A program made the position numbers and the translations under genes. The notes below the pieces were generated by a model. That model was not told where the DNA came from and searched no databases. It saw only the letters and a list, made by a program, of their open reading frames with translations. Below are positions 25,425 through 35,449 of a stretch of DNA of 64,000 nt, one piece after another; positions within the stretch are counted from its first letter, which is position 1; every line of letters begins with the position of its first letter. The DNA is taken from NCBI GenBank assembly GCA_016709315.1, contig JADJMZ010000007.1:1-64000 (forward strand), read 5' to 3'. This stretch comes from Ignavibacteria bacterium. GTDB lineage: Bacteria; Bacteroidota; Ignavibacteria; Tepidaquicellales; Tepidaquicellaceae.

Positions 25425-28400
25425 TCAAAATTGTAAAATGTTATCTTTTCTGTTTTTGTCAATGATTAAAAAATTCGGGTCCAGAATAATCTTCTCAGGT
25501 TTATAACTCAATACAAACTTTATATGATTCTCTTTTTGTATAACCCGCAGCCATTTGTATTCAAAAGGAATTTCATCTGAACTGTCTTTGTAAAACCCGA
25601 TTTGTATCAGATCATCAGGCGGCAGGGGACTGTTAATGTTTCCGTCGCCGGATTTTTTATACTTGTTAACTTCAAAAGATAACCTGATCTCATATTCATT
25701 TTTACTTTGCTGAGCAGTTTCAGATTTCATTATTCTGTTATCATAAAATGTAACTGTTTCAAACAGATCATGGATCAGATATTTCAGCGAATCCGGTGTT
25801 GCATTCCTGATGTGATCTGTCATTTCAACAGAAGTTGTGTAAGGCGCTCCACGGAACTTTACTTTTTGAATGTAATTTTTCAATGCATTATTAAACTTCT
25901 CTTCTCCAAGATAATAACTCATTGCATTAAGTGCCAGCATACCTTTTTGATACGGTATGAATTTTTTTTCATTGCCTGTATTGAGGATCAGCGGCGGCTC
26001 TATGCCTTCATTTTCGTTGCTGTTTTTTAAATAAGTGTTCATAGACTTTTCAAGAAATTCCAGTGCTTTGTTTCTCCCGTATTCTTTTTCAATAACTTTT
26101 AGAGAAACATATTCAGCCATGCTTTCAGTTACCATCTTCGAACCTTTTACATCTGCCGGTATGACCTGCATACCCCACCACTGATGAGCCAGTTCATGAG
26201 AAGCTCCGGCAAAGGGAAGATTTATACCCCTTTCTCTTTTTTCATCAATGTCAATTATGAATCCTGTTTCAGAATAAGGAATAGTATTTGCAAATGACTG
26301 AGCGAACTCTCCAATACTTCTTGAATACTCTATAATTCTTATCTGCCTGTGCTGATAAGGACTGTAGTTGTTTCCGCAATATTCAAGCGTTGACTTCAGT
26401 CCATTTATCATGTGATTTATATTGTATGAATGTTCTTTGTAATGATAAATTTCAATATCCACATCATTCCATTTATCTCTCGCGATTTCAAACTTGCCGG
26501 ATACAACAGCGAAGTCATTAGTAACGGGAGAATCTGAACAATAATGAAAATAATTTCTGCTGTTATCCTGCCATTTGCATTTCAGATATCCTGGTGCAAC
26601 GGCGATCTGATCTTCAGATGTGCTGACAGTAACTTCCAGATCAATATAGTCTGAGTCAAAAGAACGATAGTGATTATTTAATGCTGCACTGTCAAACGGT
26701 TCGGCTGAGTAATTATAAAGACGGTATCCGATTGACGGATATATAAGCGAGGTAATGTATGTTCCGTTCTTTTCCACCTTAGAGTTATTATAAAATAATG
26801 AATTGGCAATGCTTTTTACTTCAAAGCTAAAGTTAATGCTGTCGCCCGGCAGTAATTTATGTTTCAATTTTAGTATTGCAAATCCTGATAAGGTATCTGT
26901 TAAGACAGAATTATTTTCTTGATCAATGTGAAACTCTGTTGATACATCTAAAGAAGAATTTACCAGCAGAGATTCTACAGGAGTATCCGACCTGTTGACA
27001 AGTATATAATTGCCTTTTGAAAGAAAGTAAGATTCTTCAGGAAACAAATCTATCCGGACATTTACGCTTACGATCCTTGGCTGTACAAAATTCCTTAAAT
27101 GACCGTACTTATTTTCAGCTTCGCTTAAGATCTTATCCTTATCATTTTGTGATAGAATTCTTATTGAATTTGCTTCATTGTAATTTATCAGGAAACCTGT
27201 TCCCAGAAATAAAATCAGAAGTGCTGTAACCGGTATAGCAGTTCTGATTCTGATATTATCAGTTGCTGTCACAAATCTTTCTCTCAGAGAATGATAGAGT
27301 CCTCTTTTCAGAAACAGAAATGTTATTGTAAAAATAAATATTCCAAGAAGAAACCAGTATGCTTTGTAAATAAAATACGGAATAAGTGAATGTCCGTAAC
27401 CGCTCAGATCCGAATAATTTAAATAAAAGCCGGGGATAGGATTTTGATTGAAACGGTAAATAAATTTTTCTATGCCGGCTAAATGTATTTCCGAAACTCC
27501 AAAGAATATAATTATCAGGAAGAGAAGACCTGACGCTGTATTGGAAAATAACGATTGAATGAACAAAGCAGCAAATGCCCATATTACAAAGCCGGAGAGA
27601 TGTATTACATACAGATCAAAGATGTAGTGTGATAGTTCTATATTGTAGTAACCGCCTGATATTTGTACAAAAATCCCTGTTAAGAGAATTACAGACAGCA
27701 GTAAAGATTGAATCTTTATTAAAGTAAAAAGCTTTGATAAAGTTAATGACCAGTTCGGCATGGCAGTAGTGTCCGTAAGTTGATCCATACGGTAAGTCCC
27801 TGCTCTGTTGACTAAAACCCCGCTGTATAAAAAGGTCACGAAATTTATAAGCAGGGAAAAGAATAATACGGGAAACGCCAGCATTACCCATGTAACTGGT
27901 AATACTTTAACTCCATAAGGCGCATTCATCTGAGAAAGCATCACATAAACAAATACCGAACCTGCAATAACTATGCTTTTGAAGGGACCATCTTTTATAA
28001 CCGAATAAAACTCTTTGCCTGAGATTATCCAAGAACTTTTTATACAGGAAAAAATTGAGTAGTTATATTTAATGACAGGTAAATTTATTCTGATGATACT
28101 TCCTGAATGAACCGGAGTCTTAACTTTGTTTTTTATTTTTCTGAAAATGAAAGATACCTTATTGTACGATAATGAAAACAAATTATAAGTAATTACTGAC
28201 ATTACGGTTGTTATAATGATCCAGCAAACCCTGTTTAAAATTATGTATTTTCCAAATGGAATTCCATTAGAATTATGCTCAGAAAAACTCCAGACTCCGG
28301 TATAAAAATTAGTTGCAGTTTCTCCGAAAGGTTCAAAAATCATTGCTGCAAAGCTCATGTCTGTTCCGGCTGTTAACCTTAGTATAAGTTCACGGAGTAT

Positions 28401-28964
28401 TAGTAAAATTACAATTATCATAAATCCCGCCTCTGATCGTCTCGTCAGAACAGTAATTGAAAAAACAAGAATGCCTGTAAATAATAGATCCGGGATAAGA
28501 TATATCAGATACATTTGCAGGTAAACGGATAACTGGAAAGTAGTGATAAGCATTTTATCCGTACCAGGTAACTGTGTCCCGAAATAGCATCCGATGAAAA
28601 AAAGCAGGGAAATTAAAATCAGACATGTGAATGAACTTAAGAATTTACCGGAAAGATAACTTATTTTTTTAACAGGATAACTGAAAAGTATGCTGTGTGA
28701 ATTTGTTTTAAAGTCTCTGAATACTGAATTGCCGATTATAGCTGGTATCATGAATATAATCAGCTTGCTGAACATACTCATCAGACTGAACAAGGCATAA
28801 GGAGAATTTGCGGTTTTATGAATCAGAACACCGGTGTCATTGAATGCTCCTGCATTGCCTGCCATTGTAATCAGTCCAAATAGAAATGAAACAGATCCGT
28901 AAATGTAAACTGCGGGATTTCTGAACATGTATCCGAGTTCGTATTTAAAAATAAATCTAAACAT
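25425..28964 (-). CDS. ABC-2 type permease fused to M1-family metallopeptidase
   Basis: 1179 aa. The N-terminal ~580 residues hold about a dozen hydrophobic helices in two sets, as in ABC-2 permeases. The C-terminal ~600 residues are an M1 (gluzincin) peptidase domain, with zinc site HELAHQ at ~924 and the third ligand Glu in 'MVTESMAEY', 18 residues after the second His. The GAMEN exopeptidase motif is not visible; the equivalent place reads ANTIPYSETGF, so specificity may differ from classic aminopeptidases. The downstream 'YQKGMLALNAM' is typical of the family. Paired with the ATPase at 29014-29922, it probably exports or detaches a substrate and cleaves peptides on the outer face. Confidence 0.85.
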   Translation of the reverse strand: MFRFIFKYELGYMFRNPAVYIYGSVSFLFGLITMAGNAGAFNDTGVLIHKTANSPYALFSLMSMFSKLIIFMIPAIIGNSVFRDFKTNSHSILFSYPVKKISYLSGKFLSSFTCLILISLLFFIGCYFGTQLPGTDKMLITTFQLSVYLQMYLIYLIPDLLFTGILVFSITVLTRRSEAGFMIIVILLILRELILRLTAGTDMSFAAMIFEPFGETATNFYTGVWSFSEHNSNGIPFGKYIILNRVCWIIITTVMSVITYNLFSLSYNKVSFIFRKIKNKVKTPVHSGSIIRINLPVIKYNYSIFSCIKSSWIISGKEFYSVIKDGPFKSIVIAGSVFVYVMLSQMNAPYGVKVLPVTWVMLAFPVLFFSLLINFVTFLYSGVLVNRAGTYRMDQLTDTTAMPNWSLTLSKLFTLIKIQSLLLSVILLTGIFVQISGGYYNIELSHYIFDLYVIHLSGFVIWAFAALFIQSLFSNTASGLLFLIIIFFGVSEIHLAGIEKFIYRFNQNPIPGFYLNYSDLSGYGHSLIPYFIYKAYWFLLGIFIFTITFLFLKRGLYHSLRERFVTATDNIRIRTAIPVTALLILFLGTGFLINYNEANSIRILSQNDKDKILSEAENKYGHLRNFVQPRIVSVNVRIDLFPEESYFLSKGNYILVNRSDTPVESLLVNSSLDVSTEFHIDQENNSVLTDTLSGFAILKLKHKLLPGDSINFSFEVKSIANSLFYNNSKVEKNGTYITSLIYPSIGYRLYNYSAEPFDSAALNNHYRSFDSDYIDLEVTVSTSEDQIAVAPGYLKCKWQDNSRNYFHYCSDSPVTNDFAVVSGKFEIARDKWNDVDIEIYHYKEHSYNINHMINGLKSTLEYCGNNYSPYQHRQIRIIEYSRSIGEFAQSFANTIPYSETGFIIDIDEKRERGINLPFAGASHELAHQWWGMQVIPADVKGSKMVTESMAEYVSLKVIEKEYGRNKALEFLEKSMNTYLKNSNENEGIEPPLILNTGNEKKFIPYQKGMLALNAMSYYLGEEKFNNALKNYIQKVKFRGAPYTTSVEMTDHIRNATPDSLKYLIHDLFETVTFYDNRIMKSETAQQSKNEYEIRLSFEVNKYKKSGDGNINSPLPPDDLIQIGFYKDSSDEIPFEYKWLRVIQKENHIKFVLSYKPEKIILDPNFLIIDKNRKDNILQF

Positions 28965-29013
28965 GGGTTTCTTTATTGTGTATCACATTATTGAAGTACA
29001 GTAAAAATGAATT

Positions 29014-29922
29014 TTAATTTTTCTGTATAGCATTATTCTCTGTTAACTTTGTTTTTGACTGCAAAGTAATAAAATACAGATCTTCAAGTTCAGGTTCATC
29101 CGGGGTAAAACCATTTTCGGGATCTGTTCCGGAAAATATTCTGACAGTAAGAGAGTTATCATCATTGTACTTTGATGAAAGCAGATGAAATTCCGATTCC
29201 GAATTTTCCAGTTCCTCTCTTCTGATAACTTTCATCCATATTTTTCCTTTAATATTCTTCAGAGCATCAGGCTGTGAGGAATGCAGCAATATCCTTCCTT
29301 TGTCAATGACAGCTATATACCTGCAAAAGTCTTTAATGTCATCAACAATATGTGTGGAAAATATAACAGTATTGTCTACTCCGATCTCTCTAAGTACATT
29401 TAAGAATCTGTTCCTTTCGGCAGGGTCCAATCCTGCTGTCGGCTCATCAACGATGATGAGTTCAGGTTTGTTCAAAAGCAATTGAGCTATTCCGAATCTT
29501 TGCTTCATACCGCCTGAATAACTGTCAGCGTTTTTGTTCCTTACTTCATAAAGATTTGTAATTTCAAGAATTTCACGGATCACTTTTTTCCTTTCTGATT
29601 TCGAAGAAATTCCTTTGAGCACGGCAAAATAATCCAGAAGGTCTTCTCCGGTGGTTTTGGGATAAACACCGAAATCCTGCGGAAGGTATCCAAGAATCTT
29701 TCTAAGACTCATTTTGTCATTTAAAATATCTATGCCGTTAAAGTGAATGCTGCCTGAACCTGGTGTCTGCAAAGTAGCGATAGTTCTCATAAGAGTTGAC
29801 TTGCCGGCGCCATTCGGTCCGAGAAGTCCAAACATTCCTTTTCCAATTTCTAATGAAATATTATCAAGCGCTTTTACTCCGTTTTTATAAGTAAGCGTCA
29901 GATCTGTAATAGATAATGACAT
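29014..29922 (-). CDS. ABC transporter ATP-binding protein
   Basis: 302 aa. Walker A GPNGAGKST (~residue 36), signature YSGGMKQR (~137), Walker B LIIVDEPTAGLDP (~155) and switch His (FSTHIVDD) are all intact. The C-terminal ~90 residues form an accessory region. It is the first gene of a minus-strand operon: ATPase, permease-peptidase fusion, kinase, regulator. It belongs to the DrrA/CcmA-like group used with ABC-2 permeases. Confidence 0.92.
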   Translation of the reverse strand: MSLSITDLTLTYKNGVKALDNISLEIGKGMFGLLGPNGAGKSTLMRTIATLQTPGSGSIHFNGIDILNDKMSLRKILGYLPQDFGVYPKTTGEDLLDYFAVLKGISSKSERKKVIREILEITNLYEVRNKNADSYSGGMKQRFGIAQLLLNKPELIIVDEPTAGLDPAERNRFLNVLREIGVDNTVIFSTHIVDDIKDFCRYIAVIDKGRILLHSSQPDALKNIKGKIWMKVIRREELENSESEFHLLSSKYNDDNSLTVRIFSGTDPENGFTPDEPELEDLYFITLQSKTKLTENNAIQKN

Positions 29923-30342
29923 TCCAAAGATTTATTTAAATTTAATTTACAAAAATATCTAAACTATATTTTACAAAAAAATTTATGTGATGAAATGCGG
30001 ATTCTTTGACGTGAAATTCAAAATATCCGGTAGGAAATATTGATGCGAAGTGAAAAAGATAGTACGAGAACGTGTATGAATTTATTTTATAGGCTGTTTA
30101 ATACTTCAGTGAGTGAGGAATGATTAAAAATAAACTTGAATCTCAGTATTGAAATAATTTGATTTTAATAAAATAATATCACTGTTATTTTCAAATGAAT
30201 TTAAAATATTTTACAGCTCACAGTGTATCTTACAAAATCTTATTTTTCAAACCTGACTTAACTCTTGTTTACAATTTCTTAATACAAAATTTAGCTAATA
30301 TTAAGTATTTTTGAAGGAATAAAATTTAAAAAAATTAATATT
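29923..30342. other. Divergent intergenic region upstream of pst (420 bases)
   Basis: Separates the ABC ATPase gene (minus) from pstS (plus). No small gene was seen in it. The only structured part is the set of spaced hexamers at 30258-30295 with a -7-like box at 30306. Confidence 0.5.
30258..30313 (+). promoter_or_regulatory. Candidate Pho-box repeats and -7 element for the pst operon
   Basis: Four TTAACA-like hexamers, TTAACT (30258), TTTACA (30268), TTAATA (30279) and TTTAGC (30290), lie 10, 11 and 11 bases apart, as PhoB/PhoP half-sites do. Ten bases after the last comes TATTTTTG (30306-30313), matching the Bacteroidota -7 motif TAnnTTTG. There is no TTTG -33 box, as expected if the activator substitutes for it. 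The region is AT-rich, so chance is possible. Confidence 0.35.
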
Positions 30343-31392
30343 ATGAAATTATTAACAGTTCTATTACTCTCATTAACTTTACTTTCCTGCGGAGATAAAA
30401 AAGATGTTTCTGTAAGCAAGCCGGGAGGTCAGATAAACGGAGCGGGAGCTACATTTCCTTATCCTATCTATTCAAAATGGTTCAATGAATATGCAAAAAT
30501 AAACAAAGACGCAAAAATAAATTATCAGTCTATAGGAAGCGGCGGCGGGATCAAGCAGATAACTGAAGGTACAGTAGATTTCGGAGCATCTGACAGTCCG
30601 ATGAATGATGAAGACATTTCAAAAGCAAATTCCAAGAACAATAATAAGATACTTCATATTCCGACTGTAATTGGTTCAGTAGTGCTTACATACAATATTC
30701 CCGGAATTGATAAAAATATTAATTTATCATCCGAAGCAATTTCAGGAATTTATCTTGGCAAAATTAAGAAATGGAATGATCCGATAATTCAGAAAGAAAA
30801 TCCCGATACAAAATTACCGGATAAAGAAATAATTGTCGCTTACAGAACGGACGGAAGCGGAACTACTTTTGTTTTTACGGATTACCTTGGAAAAGTCAGT
30901 GATGAATGGAAGACAAAGGTCGGCGTGGCAAAGGATGTTAAATTTCCGATCGGTCAGGGAGGAAAAGGAAATGAAGGAGTAACCGGTCTTGTAAAGCAGC
31001 TTGAGTATTCTGTTGGTTATGTTGAATTGATATATGCGCTTCAAAACAATCTCAAATATGCAAATGTTAAAAATACTGAAGGTGAATTTGTTTCTCCTAA
31101 TCTTGAATCGCTCACAAAAGCAGCTGAACAGTCAGTAAATGAAATTCCTGCTGATCTCAGGCAGTCAATTACAAACGCAAAAGGTAAAGGTTCATATCCA
31201 ATATCAAGCTATACTTATATTTTAATTTATGAAAATCAGAAAGATGCTAACAAAGGAAAGGTCATGAAAGAATTCCTTCAATGGGCTTTAGGTGACGGAG
31301 AAAAATTTGCAAAAGACCTTGGATACGCGCCGCTTCCTGATGCTGTAGTTCAGAAGGCAAAATCTATAGTAACGGGTATAAAAATTCAGTAA
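30343..31392 (+). CDS. pstS: Phosphate ABC transporter substrate-binding lipoprotein PstS
   Basis: 349 aa. A lipoprotein signal ends LLSC at residue ~16. The mature protein starts with 'INGAGATFPYPIYSKWFNEY' and carries the phosphate-binding segments GSGGGIKQ, ASDSPM and 'RTDGSGTTFVFTDYL', as in PstS. It binds inorganic phosphate outside the inner membrane and delivers it to PstCA. It is the first gene of pstSCAB, with 33 bases to pstC. Candidate Pho-box repeats stand upstream. Confidence 0.95.
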   Translation: MKLLTVLLLSLTLLSCGDKKDVSVSKPGGQINGAGATFPYPIYSKWFNEYAKINKDAKINYQSIGSGGGIKQITEGTVDFGASDSPMNDEDISKANSKNNNKILHIPTVIGSVVLTYNIPGIDKNINLSSEAISGIYLGKIKKWNDPIIQKENPDTKLPDKEIIVAYRTDGSGTTFVFTDYLGKVSDEWKTKVGVAKDVKFPIGQGGKGNEGVTGLVKQLEYSVGYVELIYALQNNLKYANVKNTEGEFVSPNLESLTKAAEQSVNEIPADLRQSITNAKGKGSYPISSYTYILIYENQKDANKGKVMKEFLQWALGDGEKFAKDLGYAPLPDAVVQKAKSIVTGIKIQ

Positions 31393-31425
31393 ATTGTTCT
31401 CAGATCAAAAATCATCTTTAATTTA

Positions 31426-32364
31426 ATGAATACCTTAGATCCCGGAAAAGAAATTAAAAGCAGAAAAAAAGCAGGTGATATTATTTTTGAAAATATCACT
31501 CTGCTTTTTGCATTAATATTAGTCGGGCTTGTAGTTTACATTGCAATCGAGATGTTTTTAGATTCTTCCGAAAGCAGAAGCAAATTCGGATTCGGATTTA
31601 TATTTTCACAGAACTGGGATCCTGTGAAAGAAGATTTCGGAGCGCTGCCTTTTATTTTCGGAACAATAGTTTCTTCACTGCTGGCTTTACTGATCTCACT
31701 GCCTGTAAGCATAGGAGTAGCAGTCTTTCTTTCAGAAATAATTCACAAATCACTCAGAACTTCCATTAGTTTTTTAATAGAGATACTGGCTGCAATCCCA
31801 AGCATAATTTATGGTTTCTGGGGAATCTTTGTCTTTGCGCCTTTTATGAGGAGTACAGTTCAGCCGTTTCTCAGCACATATTTCGGATTCCTTCCATTCT
31901 TCAAAGGACAGATCTACGGAACAGGATTGCTGACTGCATCTATTATACTTGCCATAATGATTACACCAATCATTTCATCAATTACACGTGACGTGCTTAA
32001 AGCAATTCCCGTTTCACAGAGGGAAGCAGCTTATGCTCTCGGTGCAACAAAATGGGAAGCGATAAAAATGGCATTGCTGAATGCGAGAAGCGGAATTCTC
32101 GGCGGATCAGTACTCGGACTCGGCAGAGCGATTGGCGAGACAATGGCAGTAACTATGGTAATTGGAAATAAAGCTCAGATTAAGGATTCACTGTTCGAGC
32201 CTGCATATTCAATGGCTTCAGTAATTGCAAATGAATTTGCAGAAGCGTCAGGAAGTCTGCATATAAGTTCTCTCATTGAAATAGGTTTAATATTATTCGG
32301 AGTAACATTTATTATTAATTCACTTGCAAGAATTTTAATTTACAGCGTAACAAGGAAAGCATAA
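31426..32364 (+). CDS. pstC: Phosphate ABC transporter permease PstC
   Basis: 312 aa with about six membrane helices. The binding-protein-dependent transport segment 'EAAYALGATKWEAIKMALL' (EAA loop) contacts PstB. The first helix at ~22-45 is followed by the periplasmic 'FGALPFIFGTIVSSLLAL' that is typical of PstC. It ends by overlapping pstA (TAATG). Confidence 0.95.
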   Translation: MNTLDPGKEIKSRKKAGDIIFENITLLFALILVGLVVYIAIEMFLDSSESRSKFGFGFIFSQNWDPVKEDFGALPFIFGTIVSSLLALLISLPVSIGVAVFLSEIIHKSLRTSISFLIEILAAIPSIIYGFWGIFVFAPFMRSTVQPFLSTYFGFLPFFKGQIYGTGLLTASIILAIMITPIISSITRDVLKAIPVSQREAAYALGATKWEAIKMALLNARSGILGGSVLGLGRAIGETMAVTMVIGNKAQIKDSLFEPAYSMASVIANEFAEASGSLHISSLIEIGLILFGVTFIINSLARILIYSVTRKA

Positions 32365-33236
32365 TGACATCAGCATCAATAATTAAAAATCCGTCTAATT
32401 TAAGAAGCAGAAAAATCATTAATTCTGTTATGCTGACTATGTGCATTTTAGCAGCTGTTATTACAATCATTCCTCTTCTTTATATATTTTTTTATACAAC
32501 ACAATCCGGAATTTCCTCTTTGAATGTAGATTTTTTTACACAACTTCCAAAGCCGGTCGGAGAAGAGGGAGGCGGAATGGCTAATGCTATTGTCGGAAGT
32601 GCTATACTTATCGGAATAGGAGCTTTGATCGGAATTCCGGTAGGTATATTGTCAGGAATATATATTTCAGAATATTCTAAAACTTTTGTTTCAACAATTG
32701 TAAAATTCATAACAGATGTATTAAGCGGCGTGCCTTCTATAATAGTTGGAATTTTCGCATACGGAGTAATAGTAATTCCTATGCAGAGATTTTCTGCACT
32801 TGCAGGAGGATTTGCGCTTGGAATTTTAATGATTCCTACCATTACAAAAATAACTGAAGAAATGCTGAAACTTGTGCCGCAGTCATTAAGAGAAGCATCA
32901 CTTGCACTGGGAGTTTCAAGATGGAAAACTACTTTGAAAATAGTTTTGAAGACTGCATCATCAGGTATAGTGACCGGGGTATTGCTGGCAATTGCCAGAG
33001 CGGCAGGGGAGACAGCTCCTCTGTTATTTACGTCATTTGGAAATTCTTTCTGGCAGACGAGCTTAGATGAGCCAATGGCTGCATTGCCTCTGCAGATATT
33101 TGTTTATGCAATTTCGCCATATGATGACTGGCACAGACAGGCATGGGCTGGAGCTTTTGTTCTGATATTTCTTGTATTCGTAGTGAACCTTTTAGTAAGA
33201 ATTGTAACAAGAAATAAATTTTCCGGAAATTTATAA
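32364..33236 (+). CDS. pstA: Phosphate ABC transporter permease PstA
   Basis: 290 aa, six predicted helices. The EAA loop reads 'REASLALGVSRWKTTLKIVL', and 'AGETAPLLFTSFGN' is the conserved PstA segment. The ATG shares one base with the pstC stop, which supports coupled translation. With PstC it forms the membrane channel for phosphate. Confidence 0.95.
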   Translation: MTSASIIKNPSNLRSRKIINSVMLTMCILAAVITIIPLLYIFFYTTQSGISSLNVDFFTQLPKPVGEEGGGMANAIVGSAILIGIGALIGIPVGILSGIYISEYSKTFVSTIVKFITDVLSGVPSIIVGIFAYGVIVIPMQRFSALAGGFALGILMIPTITKITEEMLKLVPQSLREASLALGVSRWKTTLKIVLKTASSGIVTGVLLAIARAAGETAPLLFTSFGNSFWQTSLDEPMAALPLQIFVYAISPYDDWHRQAWAGAFVLIFLVFVVNLLVRIVTRNKFSGNL

Positions 33237-33244
33237 TTTAATTG

Positions 33245-34069
33245 ATGGATACAGAAATTTTTCAAGCGGATGTATCAGATGAAACGGATGATTCAGAAAG
33301 TAGTCCTGAAAAAGAATCAAAAAATGCAGTTCTGACAAAGGATCTTTCTGTTTATTTTAACAACAGAGCCGGAATAGATAAAATCAGTTTGAAAGTTAAA
33401 AAAAATACTGTCACAGCGATAATCGGACCTTCCGGCTGCGGAAAATCAACCTTTCTGCGTTCACTGAATTTAATGCATGATCTCGTGCCAAAAGCAAGAG
33501 TTTTTGGAGAAATTTTTATTCACAATGAAAACATTACAGACTTCAGCGCTGTAGATATCAGAAAAAAAGTTGGAATGGTATTTCAGAAACCGAATCCTTT
33601 CCCTACAATGTCAATTTATGACAATGTAGTAGCAGGTTTAAAATTAAACGCGCATCATAAAAGATCCGAACTTGATGAAATTGTAGAAAAAAATTTGAAA
33701 TACTCCGGACTCTGGGAAGAGGTCAAAGACAGATTAAAAACTCCTGCGGTAAGTTTGTCAGGCGGACAACAGCAAAGATTATGCATTGCAAGGACAATAG
33801 CAGTAAAACCTGAAATTATATTGATGGATGAACCATCCAGCGCACTTGATCCAATGTCCACATCGAAGATTGAAGAGTTGATTTATTATTTCAAAGAGTA
33901 CTATACAATAATTATAGTTACTCACAATATGCAGCAAGCCGCCAGAGTAAGCGATCAGACTGCATTTTTTTATCTCGGAAAATTAATCGAATATTCCAAA
34001 ACAAGGAGAATGTTCACAAATCCCAAAGAAAAACTTACCGAAGAATATGTAACGGGAAAGTTCGGATAA
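33245..34069 (+). CDS. pstB: Phosphate ABC transporter ATP-binding protein PstB
   Basis: 274 aa from ATG at 33245 (a TTG directly before it is a less likely start). Walker A GPSGCGKST, 'VGMVFQKPNPFP' (Q-loop, typical for PstB), signature LSGGQQQRLC and Walker B ILMDEPSSALDP are intact. An acidic extension of about 25 residues precedes the usual PstB start. It closes the operon; no phoU follows. Confidence 0.95.
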   Translation: MDTEIFQADVSDETDDSESSPEKESKNAVLTKDLSVYFNNRAGIDKISLKVKKNTVTAIIGPSGCGKSTFLRSLNLMHDLVPKARVFGEIFIHNENITDFSAVDIRKKVGMVFQKPNPFPTMSIYDNVVAGLKLNAHHKRSELDEIVEKNLKYSGLWEEVKDRLKTPAVSLSGGQQQRLCIARTIAVKPEIILMDEPSSALDPMSTSKIEELIYYFKEYYTIIIVTHNMQQAARVSDQTAFFYLGKLIEYSKTRRMFTNPKEKLTEEYVTGKFG

Positions 34070-34117
34070 ATTGCTTAAGTATGTTTAATCTTAACAATTT
34101 ATTTAATATTTTTCAGC

Positions 34118-35236
34118 ATGCAACCAAACAAAGATTATATAAAAATTACAAATGATACTGAGATCACTTCCACAAGTGAAAATGTTAAATATTTAAATAA
34201 TAATTTATATTCACTTGGAATCCCTGTATTTATTTTGATTGTGTCTCTTTTATCACTGATGGACGGATTATTTATTAAATCTGATTTCCCGAAAAAACAT
34301 TTATATAATGAAACCTCAGGAGGCGAATTAAAGAATACAGGTAAATTTAATATATTATCCCGTGAAGATTTAAGCGAAAGTTTAAAAGATACTGTTTATA
34401 CTGATAAGGATAACTGGCTCGAATTAAGAATAGATCAGCAAATGCTTTACCAGCACTGGAGAGACGGAAGGACCGAGAAGTATCCTGTTTCTTCCGGAAA
34501 TAATAAAAGCGGTGATCCTGAAGCACTTGAATCCAGACCGGGATTATTTGCAATTTTCCATAAAGAAGAACATCACCAGTCAACTCAGTTCAATTCGGCG
34601 AATATGTATCACTTCATGCCTTTCAATCAGGGAATCGGATTTCATTCAATTGACGGGACCGGATATTATGCTCACTTAGGAGTGAGACCTTCATCTCACG
34701 GTTGTATAAGAATGAAGCATGGCGATGCTGAGAAGTTGTTTAAGGATTCTCCATTAGGTACATTGGTATTGGCGACAAAAGGTTATTCTGCCAGAATTAT
34801 AGCATTTGCACCTAAAGATTTTGAAAACAACAGAGAATATGATAAAGACGAATATAAAAAAATGCTTGCAAATAATTTATACAACATACTTAACGGAAGA
34901 TATTATCTTGAAGATAGAGAAAAATTTATCATAGATCCAAAAGTGATTCCTGTTTCCGGAGTTTACACAAGTTATGATGTACAGATTCCCAAAAATCAGA
35001 TTGTACCGAGGAGTTATGTTGCAGTGTATCAGGATAAAGATAAAATTTTTGTAAATCAAAATCAGGAAATTATTAAGTTTGATACAGAAGATGAGATGAT
35101 GAAGTTTGTTTTTGTTGATAGTACAGGCGAACCTGATGTAACATCCGGTAAATTAGTAAACTCAACAAATGATCTGGTAAAAAAATATTTCAGTAATCCG
35201 ATTGGTGTTTTGCCTTATTTCGGACCAAAGAAATGA
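34118..35236 (+). CDS. L,D-transpeptidase (YkuD family)
   Basis: 372 aa. One N-terminal membrane anchor (~residues 30-52), then a YkuD catalytic domain with 'GIGFHSIDGTG' and the active-site motif SHGCIRM (Cys around residue 196). Such enzymes cross-link peptidoglycan or attach lipoproteins to it. It starts 48 bases after pstB on the same strand, so it may be transcribed with the phosphate operon. The C-terminal ~120 residues are not recognised. Confidence 0.85.
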   Translation: MQPNKDYIKITNDTEITSTSENVKYLNNNLYSLGIPVFILIVSLLSLMDGLFIKSDFPKKHLYNETSGGELKNTGKFNILSREDLSESLKDTVYTDKDNWLELRIDQQMLYQHWRDGRTEKYPVSSGNNKSGDPEALESRPGLFAIFHKEEHHQSTQFNSANMYHFMPFNQGIGFHSIDGTGYYAHLGVRPSSHGCIRMKHGDAEKLFKDSPLGTLVLATKGYSARIIAFAPKDFENNREYDKDEYKKMLANNLYNILNGRYYLEDREKFIIDPKVIPVSGVYTSYDVQIPKNQIVPRSYVAVYQDKDKIFVNQNQEIIKFDTEDEMMKFVFVDSTGEPDVTSGKLVNSTNDLVKKYFSNPIGVLPYFGPKK

Positions 35237-35449
35237 ATAGTAATTACAGATAGATGAATCTGCAGGACAGTAATAAATTTCAGATAGACCCAACCCTCCA
35301 TTTTAAATCTGAAAATGAAAAAACATAATTTAATTCACTTTTATTTATTTAATTTTTAAATTAAGTTGTTAAAATTTTTTTTTGGAACTATTTTTTGCAA
35401 ACTAAGTTTAAAATTCAAACAAATTTAAAAACCTATAACGGAGGTTAAT

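Noticed and set aside
32492..33210. Minus-strand frames within pstA
   Set aside because: Shadow of a well-supported gene with strong family motifs.
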